From Vigna angularis (taxonomy: Eukaryota; Streptophyta; Magnoliopsida; Fabales; Fabaceae), in contig NC_068970.1 of assembly GCF_016808095.1 (NCBI RefSeq), positions 14,614,501 to 14,678,500 on the forward strand: a DNA stretch of 64,000 nucleotides, read 5' to 3'. The translations under genes and the position numbers were made by a program. The notes beneath the pieces were generated by a model. That model saw only the letters and a list, made by a program, of their open reading frames with translations, had not been told where the DNA came from and did not search any database. Every line of letters begins with the position of its first letter. The first letter of the stretch is position 1. Shown here piece after piece: positions 1 through 12,839 of the stretch.

Positions 1-1312
1 TATAAAAAAAAACATAAGAATGTTTTGTAATAATATTTATTATCATTATTCAAAAAAACACAACTAGCTCAACAGATTAGAACTTATTTCTACTCATAAT
101 TCAGAAACAATTTACGTCTTACAAAAAGATCTCAATTGTTTCATGTTCATATCTAAGGTTGCAGTGAAACGACCATCCACTGATATTGGTTATAACACTA
201 AAAACTCTTTTTAAACAATAAAATAATTTGAATAAAAAAATGTCAACACTCGCACCTCTGAAGAAAATAAAAATCTGAATTTTATCATAGTTTTGTATAT
301 GTTTCCTTTTCCCAATCATATCGAGAATGGTGGCAGAGATTGAGTGGCGAGATGATTTTTAACTTCGATGTAGTCTTGACTTAACGACAACTAAAGTCTC
401 TTTCACCACAAACAAACAAAAACAAAATGGAAAGACCGCCATTACTACTTTTTTTTTTCTTTCCACTGCCAAATAAACAACCTTATTTATTCATGCTAAT
501 GCCCAAATGCCAAATGGTGTTTGGTAAAGTGGAGAGCATTGAAAAGGATCATCACTACCTTCCTTTTTCCACTTCAAAAAATTTTATCATCCCAAACTAT
601 ACCTTTTTAAAGCCATAATTTAAGCCATCCACACGTTTGTCCTTTTTCACACTATTTTTTCTAACCATCATATTCATTCAAACGTTAAAACTAATGCAAT
701 GTTTCTTCCTTAGTATTAGAATTGGTATCATCACAATTCAAACTGGTTTTGAACACACATCATCCTTATCCTTCCCTTGCCGTATGGGTTCGGGGTCGGT
801 GATGCTTTTTCAAACATCATCCTTATGTTTCTCTTGCGCAATAATAAGGGAATTCATTTATAGCATTACTTTTCAATTTTTATGGCCAAATGGGAAAGTT
901 GAAAAAACACAACACAGTCAAACTGAGGTGGTCCACAATACCAAAATCATTCATTGCGGCTTTAATATTATTCTACAGAAAAACGCTTTCTATACAGTGG
1001 CAACCATCCTTGCTGACCTTCATTCTCTATTGGAAATGTAATGTGAACCGATCTGTCTGTCAGCAACTCGAAGTTAATTAATTTGCTATGTTCTCTCTTT
1101 CAAGACGCTTCGTTTCTCCACCTCATTCTCTATGCACAAGCACAAACTAAACCTCCACATTCAGTGTCTTAGATGAAGTCTCCAAAACAAAGACTAACCG
1201 GGTGACTGTTGACCAACAACCCCAAACCAAAGCTAAAATCTTTGAGACAAAAGCTCATATGTGTGTCTCTCTTTCTGTTTAGTTTTGGAGAATTTTCAGT
1301 CCAGAATTGGAA
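1..1312. other. Upstream region of the LRR receptor kinase gene
   Basis: No protein family is recognisable here. Open frames at 427-618 and 637-1041 are low-complexity and phenylalanine/leucine-rich, as expected by chance in T-rich DNA. The last 200 bases before 1313 are pyrimidine-rich (1080-1160 and 1261-1290) and probably hold the promoter and 5' UTR. No convincing TATA box was assigned. Confidence 0.5.
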
Positions 1313-3973
1313 ATGAGTTTCCTTCATTTCCTCCTTCTGTGTGTGTTGGTTGCATTTTCCAGTTCACACCTGGTTCGTGGAAATGCAGAGCTAAGAGCTC
1401 TGATGGACCTGAAAATATCTCTGGACCCAGAGGACACGGTGCTTGCCTCGTGGACCAGTGATGGTGATCCGTGCAGTGGTTCGTTCTTGGGGGTTGCGTG
1501 CAACGAGCATAACAAAGTGGCGAATATATCATTGCCAGGAAGAGGTCTTTCTGGCCGTGTCTCTCCAGCTGTGGCTGAACTCAGATGCTTGTCAGGTCTA
1601 TACCTACATTTCAACCACCTCTCTGGGGACATACCCAGAGAGATTGCAAATCTAACAGAATTGATGGATCTCTATCTCAACGTTAATAATCTATCTGGAA
1701 CAATTCCCCCTGATATCGGGAACATGATTAGTCTCCAAGGTTAGTATATAGTTTTGTGGTAGCTTATCTTTAGTTTGTATCAAGTTATCTACAGAAACGA
1801 AGCCTCATTGCTTAATCTTAAATTCTATTAACTGCTTTGAGTTGAATACCTTTAATGGGGGAAGGAAATTGTATTAGTTTGAATTTTGCGAATTATCTGA
1901 ACACTCTGTCAGTTAAGTTGCGTTACTACTATTATGATATGGATTTGACTAAGTCCAGCTTCCAAGTTGGGTGTCCAGAACTGTAAATGTACTTCTCCAT
2001 TCCATGCTTATCTGTTAGTATGCATTATTCATTTCCATTTTGTTAAAAATGAATGATACTGAATGAATCCAATTAATCCCTTTTAATTGATTTTCAACAA
2101 GCCTACCTGTATTTGGTATCAAATTTGAGGGGTTTTTGTTAGAGTTTTGTATATTAATCCAAATTCTCCTGCTCTTCATACTTTAGTGCTGCAGTTAGGC
2201 TATAACCAGTTAGAGGGGAACATACCCAAGGAACTGGGTTCGTTGAAGCAGCTTAATGCTATGTCTTTGCAACATAACAGATTAACTGGTCAGATTCCTC
2301 TAACCTTGGGTAGCTTGGAGAACCTAAGGAAGCTATATTTGAGCTCTAACAACTTCAATGGCATAATCCCTGCAACACTAGCTGATATTGCAAACTTGGA
2401 AGTTCTAGATATTCAAAACAATTCTCTTTCAGGGACAGTTCCTTCTGGTATGCCATTATTCTTATTTTATTGTTGACCTATTTTTTATACATTTGGACAT
2501 ATACTGATTAGTACTTTAAAATGAAAATGAAGCATTGCGGAGATTAGGGGAAGGATTCAAAGGTGCAAACAACCCAGATCTCTGCGCAGTTGGGTTTTCT
2601 ACTTTGAAAACTTGCAACAATGATACAATATATGGCGTTGGTCAGATTAGTTCCGGAAATATATCCATAAATAATAATCCCTCGATAACTTTCTCGAATC
2701 CTGCAAATACCCACTTGAACTGTAGCCAAATTCATTGCTCAAAATCAGGAAGGTTTCTCCATCTTGTCATTGCAGCAAGTGTGACAACTACCATTATAAC
2801 ATTCTTAAGTTCTGGAATTTTCATGTTTGTCAGATACCGTCGCCATAGGCAGAGGGTTAGGAACACGTCAGATTGTTCTGAAAGCCAACCTAGTCCTAAC
2901 CTGGCCAAAGATTTCTACAGAAGTTCATCACCACTTGTTAATCTTGAGAATTACTATAATGGTTGGGACTCAGTGGCCGATGGTCAAAATGCAAGTGGAT
3001 TATCCCTTGAATATCTGAACCGTTTTAGATTTAATATAGATGAGATAGAATCCGCAACACAACACCTTTCCGAGGCCAATCTACTGGGTAAGAGCAAACT
3101 CTCAGCAGTCTATAAAGGTGTTCATAGAGACGGTTCTCTTGTGGCCATTAGAAGCATCAGCGCGACTTGCTGCAAAACTGAGGAAGATGAATTTTTGAAG
3201 GGATTGATCCTATTAACCACTCTGAGACATGAAAATATTGTTAAGATGAAAGGTTTCTGTTACTCAAGGAGCAGAGGTGAATGGTATTTTGTCTATGACT
3301 TTGCCACCAGGGGCAATCTGTCTCAATATCTTGACAAGGAAGATGGAAGTGACAGTGTACTAGAATGGTCGAAAAGGGTTTCTATCATCAGGGGTATTGC
3401 AAAAGGTTAGTTCTTCTCCTTTCTCCCGTTTCTGCATCAGATGCAACTCTGGATATCTGTTTGATATTGACTTTTCTTTCACGACCAGGTATTGGTTATT
3501 TGCACAGCGACGAAGCAAGCAAGCCTACAATAGTACACCAAAACGTTTCAGTTGAAAAGGTTATTCTAGACCATGAATTTAACCCCTTGATCATGGATGC
3601 TGGCCTCCCTAAGCTTCTTGCAGAGGATGTAGTTTTCTCAGCTCTTAAAGCAAGTGCTGCCATGGGATACCTTGCACCAGAATATATTACTACTGGGCGA
3701 TTTACGGAGAAGAGTGACATATATGCTTTTGGGGTCATTGTCCTTCAAGTTCTATCTGGAAAGGCATTGGTGGGGGGTTCAATCCGGGTTGCAGTTGAAG
3801 CTTTTAGATTTGAAGATTTTGTTGACACAAATCTGAAGGGAAATTATTCTAAATCTGAAGCTGCAATTCTTTCAAAGCTTGCAATTATGTGCACCAATGA
3901 AGTGCCAGAGCAAAGGCCAACCATGGTGGAGGTGATTCAAGAGCTGGTCATGCTTCCTCTCCATCCTTCATAA
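1313..3973 (+). CDS. LRR receptor-like protein kinase with degenerate (pseudokinase-type) kinase domain
   Basis: Single-pass plasma-membrane receptor with a leucine-rich-repeat ectodomain. Exons: 1313-1739, 2187-2447, 2533-3405, 3489-3973. All introns are GT-AG and the CDS is 2046 nt (681 aa). Residues 1-24 are a signal peptide. A cysteine-containing LRR N-terminal cap follows (motif DPCSGSFLGVACN), then about five LRRs of the LxxLxLxxNxLSGxIP type up to about residue 229. One hydrophobic segment lies at about 305-329. The kinase domain starts near 410. Catalytic residues look lost: the ATP-binding lysine of VAIK is Arg (VAIR, R436), HRD is HQN (537-539), DFG is DAG (557-559), and the glycine loop reads GKSKLS. 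The APE-like motif (YLAPEY) and the late subdomains remain. Known family: resembles plant LRR-IV receptors, which have an atypical kinase. Inference: it signals through partners or allostery instead of strong phosphotransfer. The start is the first ATG in frame with the signal peptide; a TTG lies just upstream. Confidence 0.93.
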
Positions 3974-6900
3974 TCTACCACTTTATGTCTTATTCCTAAC
4001 ATATCTTTTGCCAAATAATTGTTTATTCTGGACATTCATTTCGTTCAACTGATACTTTTACTCTGTAAATCCACAAATCCAGGGGAATCCAATGCTAACT
4101 TTACATCATAAATCATAAAAATATTAAATAAAGCAAAATTGGAAATCGTGATTCTCTTTCGTCTTCTATTTTATGAATAGTTGAATATAGTCTTTCTCAC
4201 TTTACACCGTTAAAATGTCAACCAACGCTTCACTGTCACGTCTATCCGTTTACACACGTGGCACGTCCGGACACGTTTTGTACAACTAGCACAACTCATA
4301 ATTTATCTTGAATTGAAAATCTTTATGGCTTTGTAATTTATTTCTCGAGACTACAAATTTATGCTAATCTTACTTCTCATTTAACCAAATATTTTTATAC
4401 GTAATGAACAGACATTAAAAAGTACAGTAGAAAATACTTTATAAATACTAATCTTTCATAGAAAACTAAAAATAACTTGAACAAAATTTTGGTTTAACAT
4501 ATCCAGGACCGATACGTGAAGCAAATTTTGAAGGATTTAAAATAACGTCCTCTAACTATAGAATTGTGATATGACATTTTGAATTGTTTAAAATAAATTT
4601 AGTTACTTTAATAAACTGCCTCTGCGTAAGAATAAAACAATATTTTATTAAAATTTATGATTAAATGTAAATTAAATATAAAAATTGTAAATTGTTTGAA
4701 AATTTTTCCCACAGTTTTATAAAACTGTTTAATGATAATGTGAGTATAAATTGTTTAATAATAATGTGATATAATAAAGACAATATATAACAGTTTTCAA
4801 TATATGAAGATCATAAATAACATTTTTCAATATATGAAACAATCTGAGTTGTTTGTATTAAAAATACTCTTATAGTTTTCAATTTAAAATTTTTCTATTT
4901 CTTCTCCATTTTTAAATAAAGACATTCAATCTTTTAATTTTTCAAAATTGGTGATTTTAGTCCAAATATTAGTAGACAATTCCAATTTAAACGCTAATTT
5001 TACATTATTTACCTATGATGACTTGGGTAATTATCACATGCTAAATTTTAGTTTTATATTCTGATTAGATTAAATTATTTGATGAATTTTATTATAAATA
5101 AATAAATAAAAGAGATGAAAATGAGAATCCAAACTTCAATTTTGTTGACTTGTTGTAATCCTTCCATTTTTCTTAAACCTTTATCATAATTTCTTGTTGT
5201 TGAAGAAACATTAAAGAAAAAATATGTTAAATATAACTTTAAATTATGATCATCTAATGAAGAACTTAAAACAATATTTGTTGAATCGTGTCTATAGTTA
5301 AAATTAGGTGATCTTCTACTAATGTGTATAATTGAACTATTTTTTACTACTAATTAAATGTCTCTAATAAGTACGAATGTGTTTAATGATGTGTGATGTG
5401 AGTGTCTACTCTTATAAACTTTAAAATGATATAAAGTGTATTTTAAACAATTTTATGTTACAATTGAGATATATACATAAAATATTATTTTAAAACAAAT
5501 TACATTATTTGATAAGTAATCTTAATGCCTTTGATCTTGTTTGATTATTCGTGTCTCTAATAAAACAATATTTGTGTTAATAGGATAATATATGTCGAGG
5601 TTTCTATATGAGAGATGTCTTATGATCGGAAGTATTAAGGGGTTTATTTAATGTAAAAGAAGTATGCAATTATATATGTATTTAATTGATCTTTATGTTT
5701 GAAATTAATCTGCGGTAACATTTTGGGATTTACATTATTTTCTGTCTTTGTAACTATTCAACATCAAAAGCTTGCGAAGAAACATTAAAAAAAAAAGTCA
5801 ATTTAGTCTTCTGTTGAGTTATTAAAGCAACTTGCTCAATAATTAAGCGATCATGAAAAAGTATATTTGAAATATTAAATCACGATGACCATATTAAAGG
5901 AGGGAGAATTTTGTTCATGTTATGAATGCATGTTGTGTCATTACACTAAAAAGAAAAAAGTTAAAGGAAATGAAAGAGATGACTCAAAAGATGGTTCAAA
6001 TAGGATCTATTCTTAAATCTTAAACTGTTGATTTTTTTTTTCCTATTTTTTCTCCTTTGTGTTAATTGTTCTTATTATTTTCATTTGTTTTTACGTTATA
6101 TGGTTTAGTTATTTCCTTCAAGTGAGAACCAATAAAAAAAATACAATAGTAGGATGTATAACAATTTATGAAGGTTAGTGTTATTATTGATGGATCTTTA
6201 AAAAAAATCATGTGAAGTGATATAACATGAATGAAAACTTAACTCAATCCCTACTTAACATAATTTGTGAATCAAATCCTTAAAATAATGAATTGATATA
6301 TGTTTTTTTCTTAAAAGATACTTAATTTTTTTTATTTCTATATATGTAATATGAAATTAGAGAATTTTCAATAATTATATATAAATATGTTAAATTATGT
6401 AGATTGATAATTTCCTTTACTAGATAAATAAGTATTGCAATTTACAATATATAAAATAATAATTGAACCAAAACTCGAATTTAAAAGTCCTTGTAGCTTT
6501 AGTTTTAAAGCGCGTAACCTTACCGTCTTAAATGAACTAAAATTATAAGTATTAGAAGAAATTGATCTGTTTTATATGACGGGAGAGTAGTAATGAAATT
6601 ATGCACTGGACGTTATTCACAACAATCTACTTGTAATTACACCTTCTATTTTTATCAATATATTTTGTTTTATTATCTAAAAGAAAGATCACGATAAATG
6701 AGATGTAAATTATACCGATCGATCTTTTTAATTTCAAGTCATCTGGTTTGAAATTTCATGAGTGATAGGTTATAATAAAAAACAAGTTTAATAATTAATT
6801 ATAAGTTATTATGTTAAAAGAGATCAAAAGATAATTGAAACATTTCAGATCATCATTAAGGTAAAAACTCATCCAAGACTTATAATTATAATATATAAGT

Positions 6901-9270
6901 AAGATATAATTAATACTTTTGAATTTATTAAGTTTTATTTTAACAGAACACTAATTTAAATATCGAATTATCTTTAACCAATAGTCATTAAAAAAAATAA
7001 TCAAGAGGAAAATTTTAATAAGATTGTATAATTAGAAGAACAAAGTTTAATTTATCTTCAGTCATACAAAAATAATGCCAAAATATTTGTGCTAGTAAGA
7101 AAACATAGTACGTATTATCTATACATTGCTTGTAAAAGAAGTCATGGATTTATTTTTTCTTACTTTTGAAATTTGGTCTGGACATACGTGTGTGTCTAAA
7201 TATATTTAAAAATAAATAAATAAATAAATTATCCCTTTCAGGATGATGACTTGATTTATCTTGACATGTAATTACTTTTTTAAAATTATTTTAGTATTTT
7301 TGGGTTGAAATTTCTTATAGTTTCCTTATTCAATGGAGTTTATTTTTGCTAAATATCTTTTTTGCTTTTGATAAAGAAAATATTGGAAATATTCTTGTTG
7401 TAGCTTAAAGGCCACAATGGAGAAAAATAGAGGATTGTATTCCTTTAATATTTTTTAACACTAGTAAATGCTATTAAAAATCAGTAGTCCATTAATATTA
7501 GTTTTAGTCAGAAGCTTCTTATACTTAATCACTTTCTTACTTCGAATCTTCAAGCTGATAAATAAGACTGGTCTGCTTTCATGGAATTGAACAATTCAAT
7601 ATGGCTTTTCCATTCCATGCATTACGATTCATTCTGTGCTATTTCCTTCTACAAATCTCACACTTCTTTCATACGTTAAAAAAATGGCTTTACATAAATT
7701 ATACTGTGCTTGGGTTCAAAATCAGGGTTTATTTCCATTTTATTTAAACTTTCGTAAAAATTATTTTATGGTAAATTTAATATTAATATTAATGATATGA
7801 TATTAAAAAAAATTAATGTAATTGAGATGCTTGTTCAAAATCTTATATGGACTGAGAAGTTGATTGCAGCGCATCAAATTTTTTAAGTTCTGTTTGTTTT
7901 TCTCATTAATAGTCTTAGTGCTTTCATTTTCAGTTTTTTTTAATGCAAAATATGTCGTTTATAAAACAAGTTTAATGTGTTGCAGTTGATATTTAGAAAA
8001 ATAATAATAATAATAAATGTGTTACCATGGTTTTATTTTTAAATTCATGATTCTTTTTTGATATTTTTTCCTTTTTATACAAAAGCTGATTTAAACAACA
8101 AAACAAAGTTAATTATCTCAAAATCTTTTTTAGGAAATTTATCTAAATAAAACTAATTATAATTAATTAAAACATTAATAATGATGCATATAATTAATTG
8201 TTCCAAAGATGCTAAAAATTGTCGAAGGTGCTCAATTTGTTTAGTTACTCTAGTTTTAAAATGTGTGTATCGTATGTCATTGCTGATTTATAAGGGAACA
8301 AATAAAAATAAGATTCAAAATAACAAAATGGAAAATGATATATAGGTTAATACAAAATTTTTTACAACATTTTAATATAATATATACATTATTTTTCTAT
8401 TAAATTTAGAATACCTCAGTATAATAACAAATAAATAATACATTAATAAAAAAAGGTACATATATTACATTAAACTATTATAACAAAATTTGTGTAAAAA
8501 TATATTTTTTCTAACAAAATTATTGAAAGTATCAATTCTCTTAACCTGGTGACATGTGAATGAAAGAAATTCGGAACCAAGTGAAAGGAAGTTTTCTCCT
8601 CATTTTTTCCTGTTTCTTTAACTAAAAGAACGATGTTTTAAAAAATGACTTGACCTAACTTATTCTTAAAATTTCATTCAGAAAGAAATATTTATTTAAT
8701 TCTACAAGGAATATTTTGACCATATTCTTAATTAACGCAATATATATTTTATTTCTTCAATTTTGAAACAAAAGGAGGGAGGAAAAGTTCCCTTTAACGA
8801 AGAGCATCAGTATTATTGTTGTATTATTCAAATTTTTATTTGAAAAGGAATAAATGATGTCTGAGCTCAGGTCAGTCAGTAACCACGACTAACATGAAAC
8901 ACGAATTCCTTTTGGCAACTCATTTTGATAAAAAAATATCTTCATATCTACTTTCAGTAAAATAAATAAATAACTTTTTTCTTAAGCTAAAATTAATTTA
9001 TATATATATATATATCTTATTTTTCACTTTTTAATGTTTATAAATTAGTTAGTTCATAGAAAAAATATTTGTTTCTTATTTTACTTTTTAAGAAAGTTTA
9101 TATGGAACATTTGCCCACATACCCTTATTTTTTTATGGTATTGCTATTTATACTTTAGTTTTCATAATTTAGACAATGTACATGAATGATCTAGATAAGT
9201 AACTTCAAACCGTAGTTGAGAAAGTCTATATATATAGTAAAACAAATAGCAATCTTTATGTGTCAAAGTG
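3974..9270. other. Long AT-rich intergenic stretch
   Basis: About 5.3 kb with no recognisable gene on either strand and no long open frame. It holds poly-A/T runs, short direct repeats (a 'ttcaatatatgaa' motif twice at about 4795-4840), an (AAAT)n patch near 7210 and a short (TA)n at 9000-9015. A cluster of ACGT boxes at 4238-4276 is listed separately. I see no terminal inverted repeats or LTR-like ends that would define an element. Confidence 0.5.
4236..4277. promoter_or_regulatory. Cluster of four ACGT-core (ABRE/G-box-like) motifs
   Basis: Four ACGT cores fall within 39 bp: 4238-4241, 4256-4259, 4263-4266 and 4273-4276. The second sits in ACACGTGGCA, a good match to the plant bZIP-bound ABRE/G-box consensus. 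It lies about 265 bp past the LRR kinase stop codon with no visible gene downstream, so it may be an orphan regulatory site or chance. Confidence 0.3.
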
Positions 9271-9901
9271 TTATTGATTAAATGAAAGGAAGAAAGGGAA
9301 GATATAAGATTGGTTTGAAGGGTTTAAAAGAAAGAATGTGAAATCTAACAAGTTGATAAAAAAAATCTGTTGAAAATTAACAACAGTGAAATATATATGT
9401 AAGTATGAATCCGCGAAGGAATATACTTTATATACTAAATGGAGCTGGTGAATTGATTGTTGGTGCTGATTATAAGTTTGGATGGTCGTAATCAGAAAGT
9501 GGGCCATTATTTATATGGCCAAAAAAAGAATGATTTGACTATAGTACATGGTTAAGTTTATTAATTGAAATATGATATCGTATGGTTATAAATTTAAGAC
9601 GTTAAAAAATAGTGTCTGCAACCAAGTGGTCCCATTACAGTGATAAGAACCTAACTTAGGTGACGTTAATTAACACATGGAATGTGATTTCTTATGTTAT
9701 GGTTGGCATTGTGGAGTTACTGTGAGCGTAACATTGAAGCTAAGTGGCACTTTTTTAAGAGAATGAATCTAGCATGGGGAGTATTCGAGCATATCAGCAC
9801 CTGGTCAGCATGGATACATGCTTACTCAGAAAATGTGATTTTTAATGAGACTCAGATCAGATCCATAGTTATGGACGCGGTGACCTTGAAACCCCCCTTA
9901 G

Positions 9902-9904
<3 letters not shown>

Positions 9905-9944
<40 letters not shown>
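9905..9944. repeat. (AT)n microsatellite
   Basis: About 20 uninterrupted AT dinucleotides. A likely length-polymorphic locus. Confidence 0.9.
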
Positions 9945-9946
<2 letters not shown>

Positions 9947-10585
9947 TTCTGGAAGTAATCTAATACCTTCTCATTCTCAAAGACTAAAAGTCTTCATATG
10001 ACCCTTTCCAATTCTTCTTTTTCTAATCTTCCTTTCACTCCCACCCTTCATCCTCTATGTATTCTTTCTGTCTTTTCTACTATATTTTCTATTCAAACAA
10101 ACCTAGAACGTCCCAAGTTACAGTCGTTTTCCAACTTGGTTATATCCGACACGCGTTCAAAAGTTTTTCTCAGTATTCCAAGATTAGTTATAATTAACAA
10201 ACTCTGTCATGTTTTTTAAGGTTTACAGATATTACGGAAAAACATGGTACAGAAAACAAAAATGAGTAACACTTCTTAAATACTCGTTGCGCATTTACTG
10301 TGATATTCTATTTATTCCATGATACTTTGGTTTGAATATATTAATAAAAGATAATCATGAAAGATTTTTATGAATATGAATGTACATATAAGTAATTGAA
10401 AAATAGGCATTTTCTGCTCCGACATTGGTATTTGATTATTGTTAGATGTTATTTTCGGTGTCGTTGGCCTATAAGGCTATGATAATTTGGTAACTCACAA
10501 GGGCCACTGGCCTAAGCAAGTGGGCGGCGGCCACTAGCCTAAGGTTGAAACCAAGGGCAGGAACAGCACTAAACATAAGAAGAGT

Positions 10586-10590
10586 ATCTA
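10586..10590. repeat. Target-site duplication, left copy (imperfect)
   Basis: The left flank of the element is ATCTA and the right flank (19709-19713) is ATCTC. Four of five bases match, consistent with a 5-bp Ty3/gypsy duplication that has since mutated once. Confidence 0.5.
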
Positions 10591-11107
10591 TGTAACATCC
10601 CCATAATTATAGCATCAAACTATAATAGAGTTCTTACATCATTGATACAATAGAACAGTTGATAGAAGGAGGAATAAGAGTTTTTCCTCATTATTATACA
10701 AACCCTCACTGTTAATTCAAACTAATTACACTCCACACCTTAAAACAGAAATAAAAACATAGGTTTCATTATTAAAACTATTCTTCAGTCGATCCTCCAT
10801 CTAAGGCTTGCTCCACCGGCATATCACCGACTTCTGCTCTCATCCACCGGATGATCATCGCCAATCAAATACATAACATCAAATAACAACCAAACAACAG
10901 ACAAAGCAAGGGTGAGCTAATGCAATACAAAACATCATGGTAAATTAAATTAATAACCAAACTTCCATCTTATAAGTTAAATTACTCAATAATATAATAA
11001 ACATACCATTATCATTCGTAAACTCCATTCATTCGGACAATCGTATGAATATTGAACTCTTAGCTAGTTCTACACTTGCAGTGGTACTTTTACTCAACTA
11101 CATCCTA

Positions 11108-11272
11108 TCCTACTCTGTCCCCAAACTGGATCTTCGGACATGGATGTACTTATTCGCTAGCTCAATTATTCTATCCTACTCTGTCCTCCAAACTGGATCT
11201 TCGGATATGAATATCACCACTGAAGCTACATCCTTCCTACTCTGTCCACTCACACTGTGGATCTTCGGTAAG
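11108..11272. repeat. Threefold internal repeat in the left LTR
   Basis: The phrase TCCTACTCTGTCC, followed by an ACTGGATCTTCGG-like tail, starts at 11108, 11174 and 11235, giving spacings of 66 and 61 bp. The third unit is the most diverged. The same triplet is in the right LTR from 18021. It may be a U3/R regulatory duplication. Confidence 0.75.
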
Positions 11273-12422
11273 GATTTTCCACTCTCCACCACATAGCTTT
11301 CTCTCTAAGTGAGATCGAGACTATTGAGAGCATAAGAATGAACCCCTAAGTCGGAGTTCCTATATTCATACGTACAGTACTTGACACAAAATCAATAAGG
11401 AGTTCCTCCTTGGAACTCTAGTATACACTTTCCATTCATAAATACACATGTCAACATATTATCATCTTTAGTCATATCTCAAGAAAATAATTCTCACATA
11501 CTCAGACATTCCACATCCTCACAGAAACATCACTTATTAACACATAACTCTTTATGGTCTATTAATTTGAACCATTAAGTAGTTCAAACAGCTTGGATAC
11601 CCTCACCAATGGCTCTGGAAGGGTCAAAAACCCCCCATATCGACCTAAAGAACGTCTAAAACGGACATCCAAAACTCCCAAAACGTCAAAAATATCAAAA
11701 CACTAAATTTGTTACGCATAACTCGCTTCAGCGAGTTAACTCATTCACTCAAGCGAATTTACTATTCCAAAATTACGAAAATTCACTTCCCGGACTATAA
11801 CGACTATTCCTTCCATCATACAGATTTTCTAGACATCCAAAAACTTATCTCCCATCAACAACCCATATTCATCCAAATCTTATAAACATCTAAACTAAAC
11901 ATATAATTAAAAAGGCAGCGGATAATTAGTACAATCCAAAATTTCCGATCAAGACCTAGTCTCCTTTTAAATCCATAAACAGATTCAAAATCTTCGATCT
12001 ATACGTATACCTAAAAACTTCCACTGATTCAAAATGCTTAATATGAACAAGATCTCTTCAAAACCATCAAAACAGAAACATATCCCAATTCCAAACCGTA
12101 CATCAATTCAAAAGATACAATAGAAGTAGAATTTCATTCTAAAATCATAAAGAGAATCAAAATCCTAAACATATACCAAATTTAAAATCATACAGAAACA
12201 AAAAGACTCAAGGTTAGCTCCCCTTACGGTTTTCTCCTAAGCTTGCTTTCAAACGGTTCCCCGACGTTCCTCTGCCTTAGAATTCCTTCTCGTGGCTCCA
12301 AACTTAGCTCTAAAACTTCTCTGGTCCAATGCTTTTAGGTAACAGTTCTCAGATTCAACTTAGGAATTCTCTCAGCCCCAAAATCCTCTTAAATAACCAG
12401 AAAAACGTGTTTAAATAGTAAA

Positions 12423-12491
12423 ACGCGTTTACTGAGTCAAAACGCGTTCAAAACGCGTCCAAAACGCGTTCAAAACGCGTCCAAAACGAGT
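12423..12491. repeat. 11-bp ACGCGT tandem array in the left LTR
   Basis: ACGCGT occurs at 12423, 12442, 12453, 12464 and 12475, with a mutated ACGAGT at 12486. The last steps are exactly 11 bp (unit CAAAACGCGTY). The right LTR carries the same array from 19336 and keeps ACGCGT in the last unit. The array is CpG-dense in otherwise AT-rich DNA and near the 5' part of the LTR as read on the minus strand, so a promoter/enhancer role is plausible. Confidence 0.85.
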
Positions 12492-12795
12492 ACAGCGAGT
12501 GAGTCTGATTTTGACAACTTTGCCAGTCCGGTTGAACCCCTTCCCGATGTCGGAATTACGCGTATAAGTACTCGAATCGAAACTATTCGAGTCTACTTTC
12601 TAATGGAAAAAGAATCAACTTAATATCTAATTTGTACAATTAATTATAATTAAAATACCAAACCATGTCAAAGTTGACAGCATTGTATTTTGCATATAAA
12701 CTTTAACTTTTGTTACAACTTGATACATTTTTGGTTTTCTTACTCTACTAATGACCCGAGATTCACATTTTCCTTTAATTTTTCAGGGTCTTACA

Positions 12796-12809
12796 TTCTC
12801 CCCACCTTT
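12796..12809 (-). other. Polypurine tract of the retrotransposon
   Basis: Minus-strand reading is AAAGGTGGGGAGAA directly abutting the start of the 3' LTR. This is the expected position and composition for the plus-strand DNA synthesis primer of an LTR element. Confidence 0.8.
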
Positions 12810-12839
12810 AAAATTTTTCGTCCTCGAAAAATACACTCT

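Larger units (their letters stand above)
9271..10590. other. Intergenic DNA flanking the retrotransposon
   Basis: No recognisable gene. The open frame at 9694-9963 runs into an AT microsatellite and matches no family I know. At 10500-10545 a GGCCACTxGCCTAAG motif occurs twice about 30 bp apart, in locally GC-richer DNA just before the retrotransposon insertion. Confidence 0.4.
10591..12795 (-). repeat. 3' LTR of the Tekay-type element (left copy)
   Basis: 2205 bp. On the plus strand it begins TGTAACATCC and ends GTCTTACA. It is aligned end to end with 17504-19708 and I counted five differences (near 10704, 10840, 11612, 12025 and 12488). It contains an 11-bp ACGCGT array and a threefold internal repeat, listed separately. 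The 83-residue open frame at 11045-11296 is present unchanged in both LTRs but resembles no protein; I treat it as LTR sequence. Confidence 0.96.

Noticed and set aside
637..1041. 134-codon open frame upstream of the LRR kinase
   Set aside because: Phe/Leu/Ser-rich translation of T-rich DNA with no family resemblance; overlaps another random frame.
9694..9963. 89-codon open frame with a Trp-rich start
   Set aside because: Runs into an (AT)n microsatellite that supplies its C-terminus; no domain or homologue recognised.
11045..11296. 83-codon open frame present identically in both LTRs
   Set aside because: It lies antisense to the element inside a repeat-rich LTR part and has no recognisable domain. 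Identity between copies follows from the recent insertion, not from coding selection.
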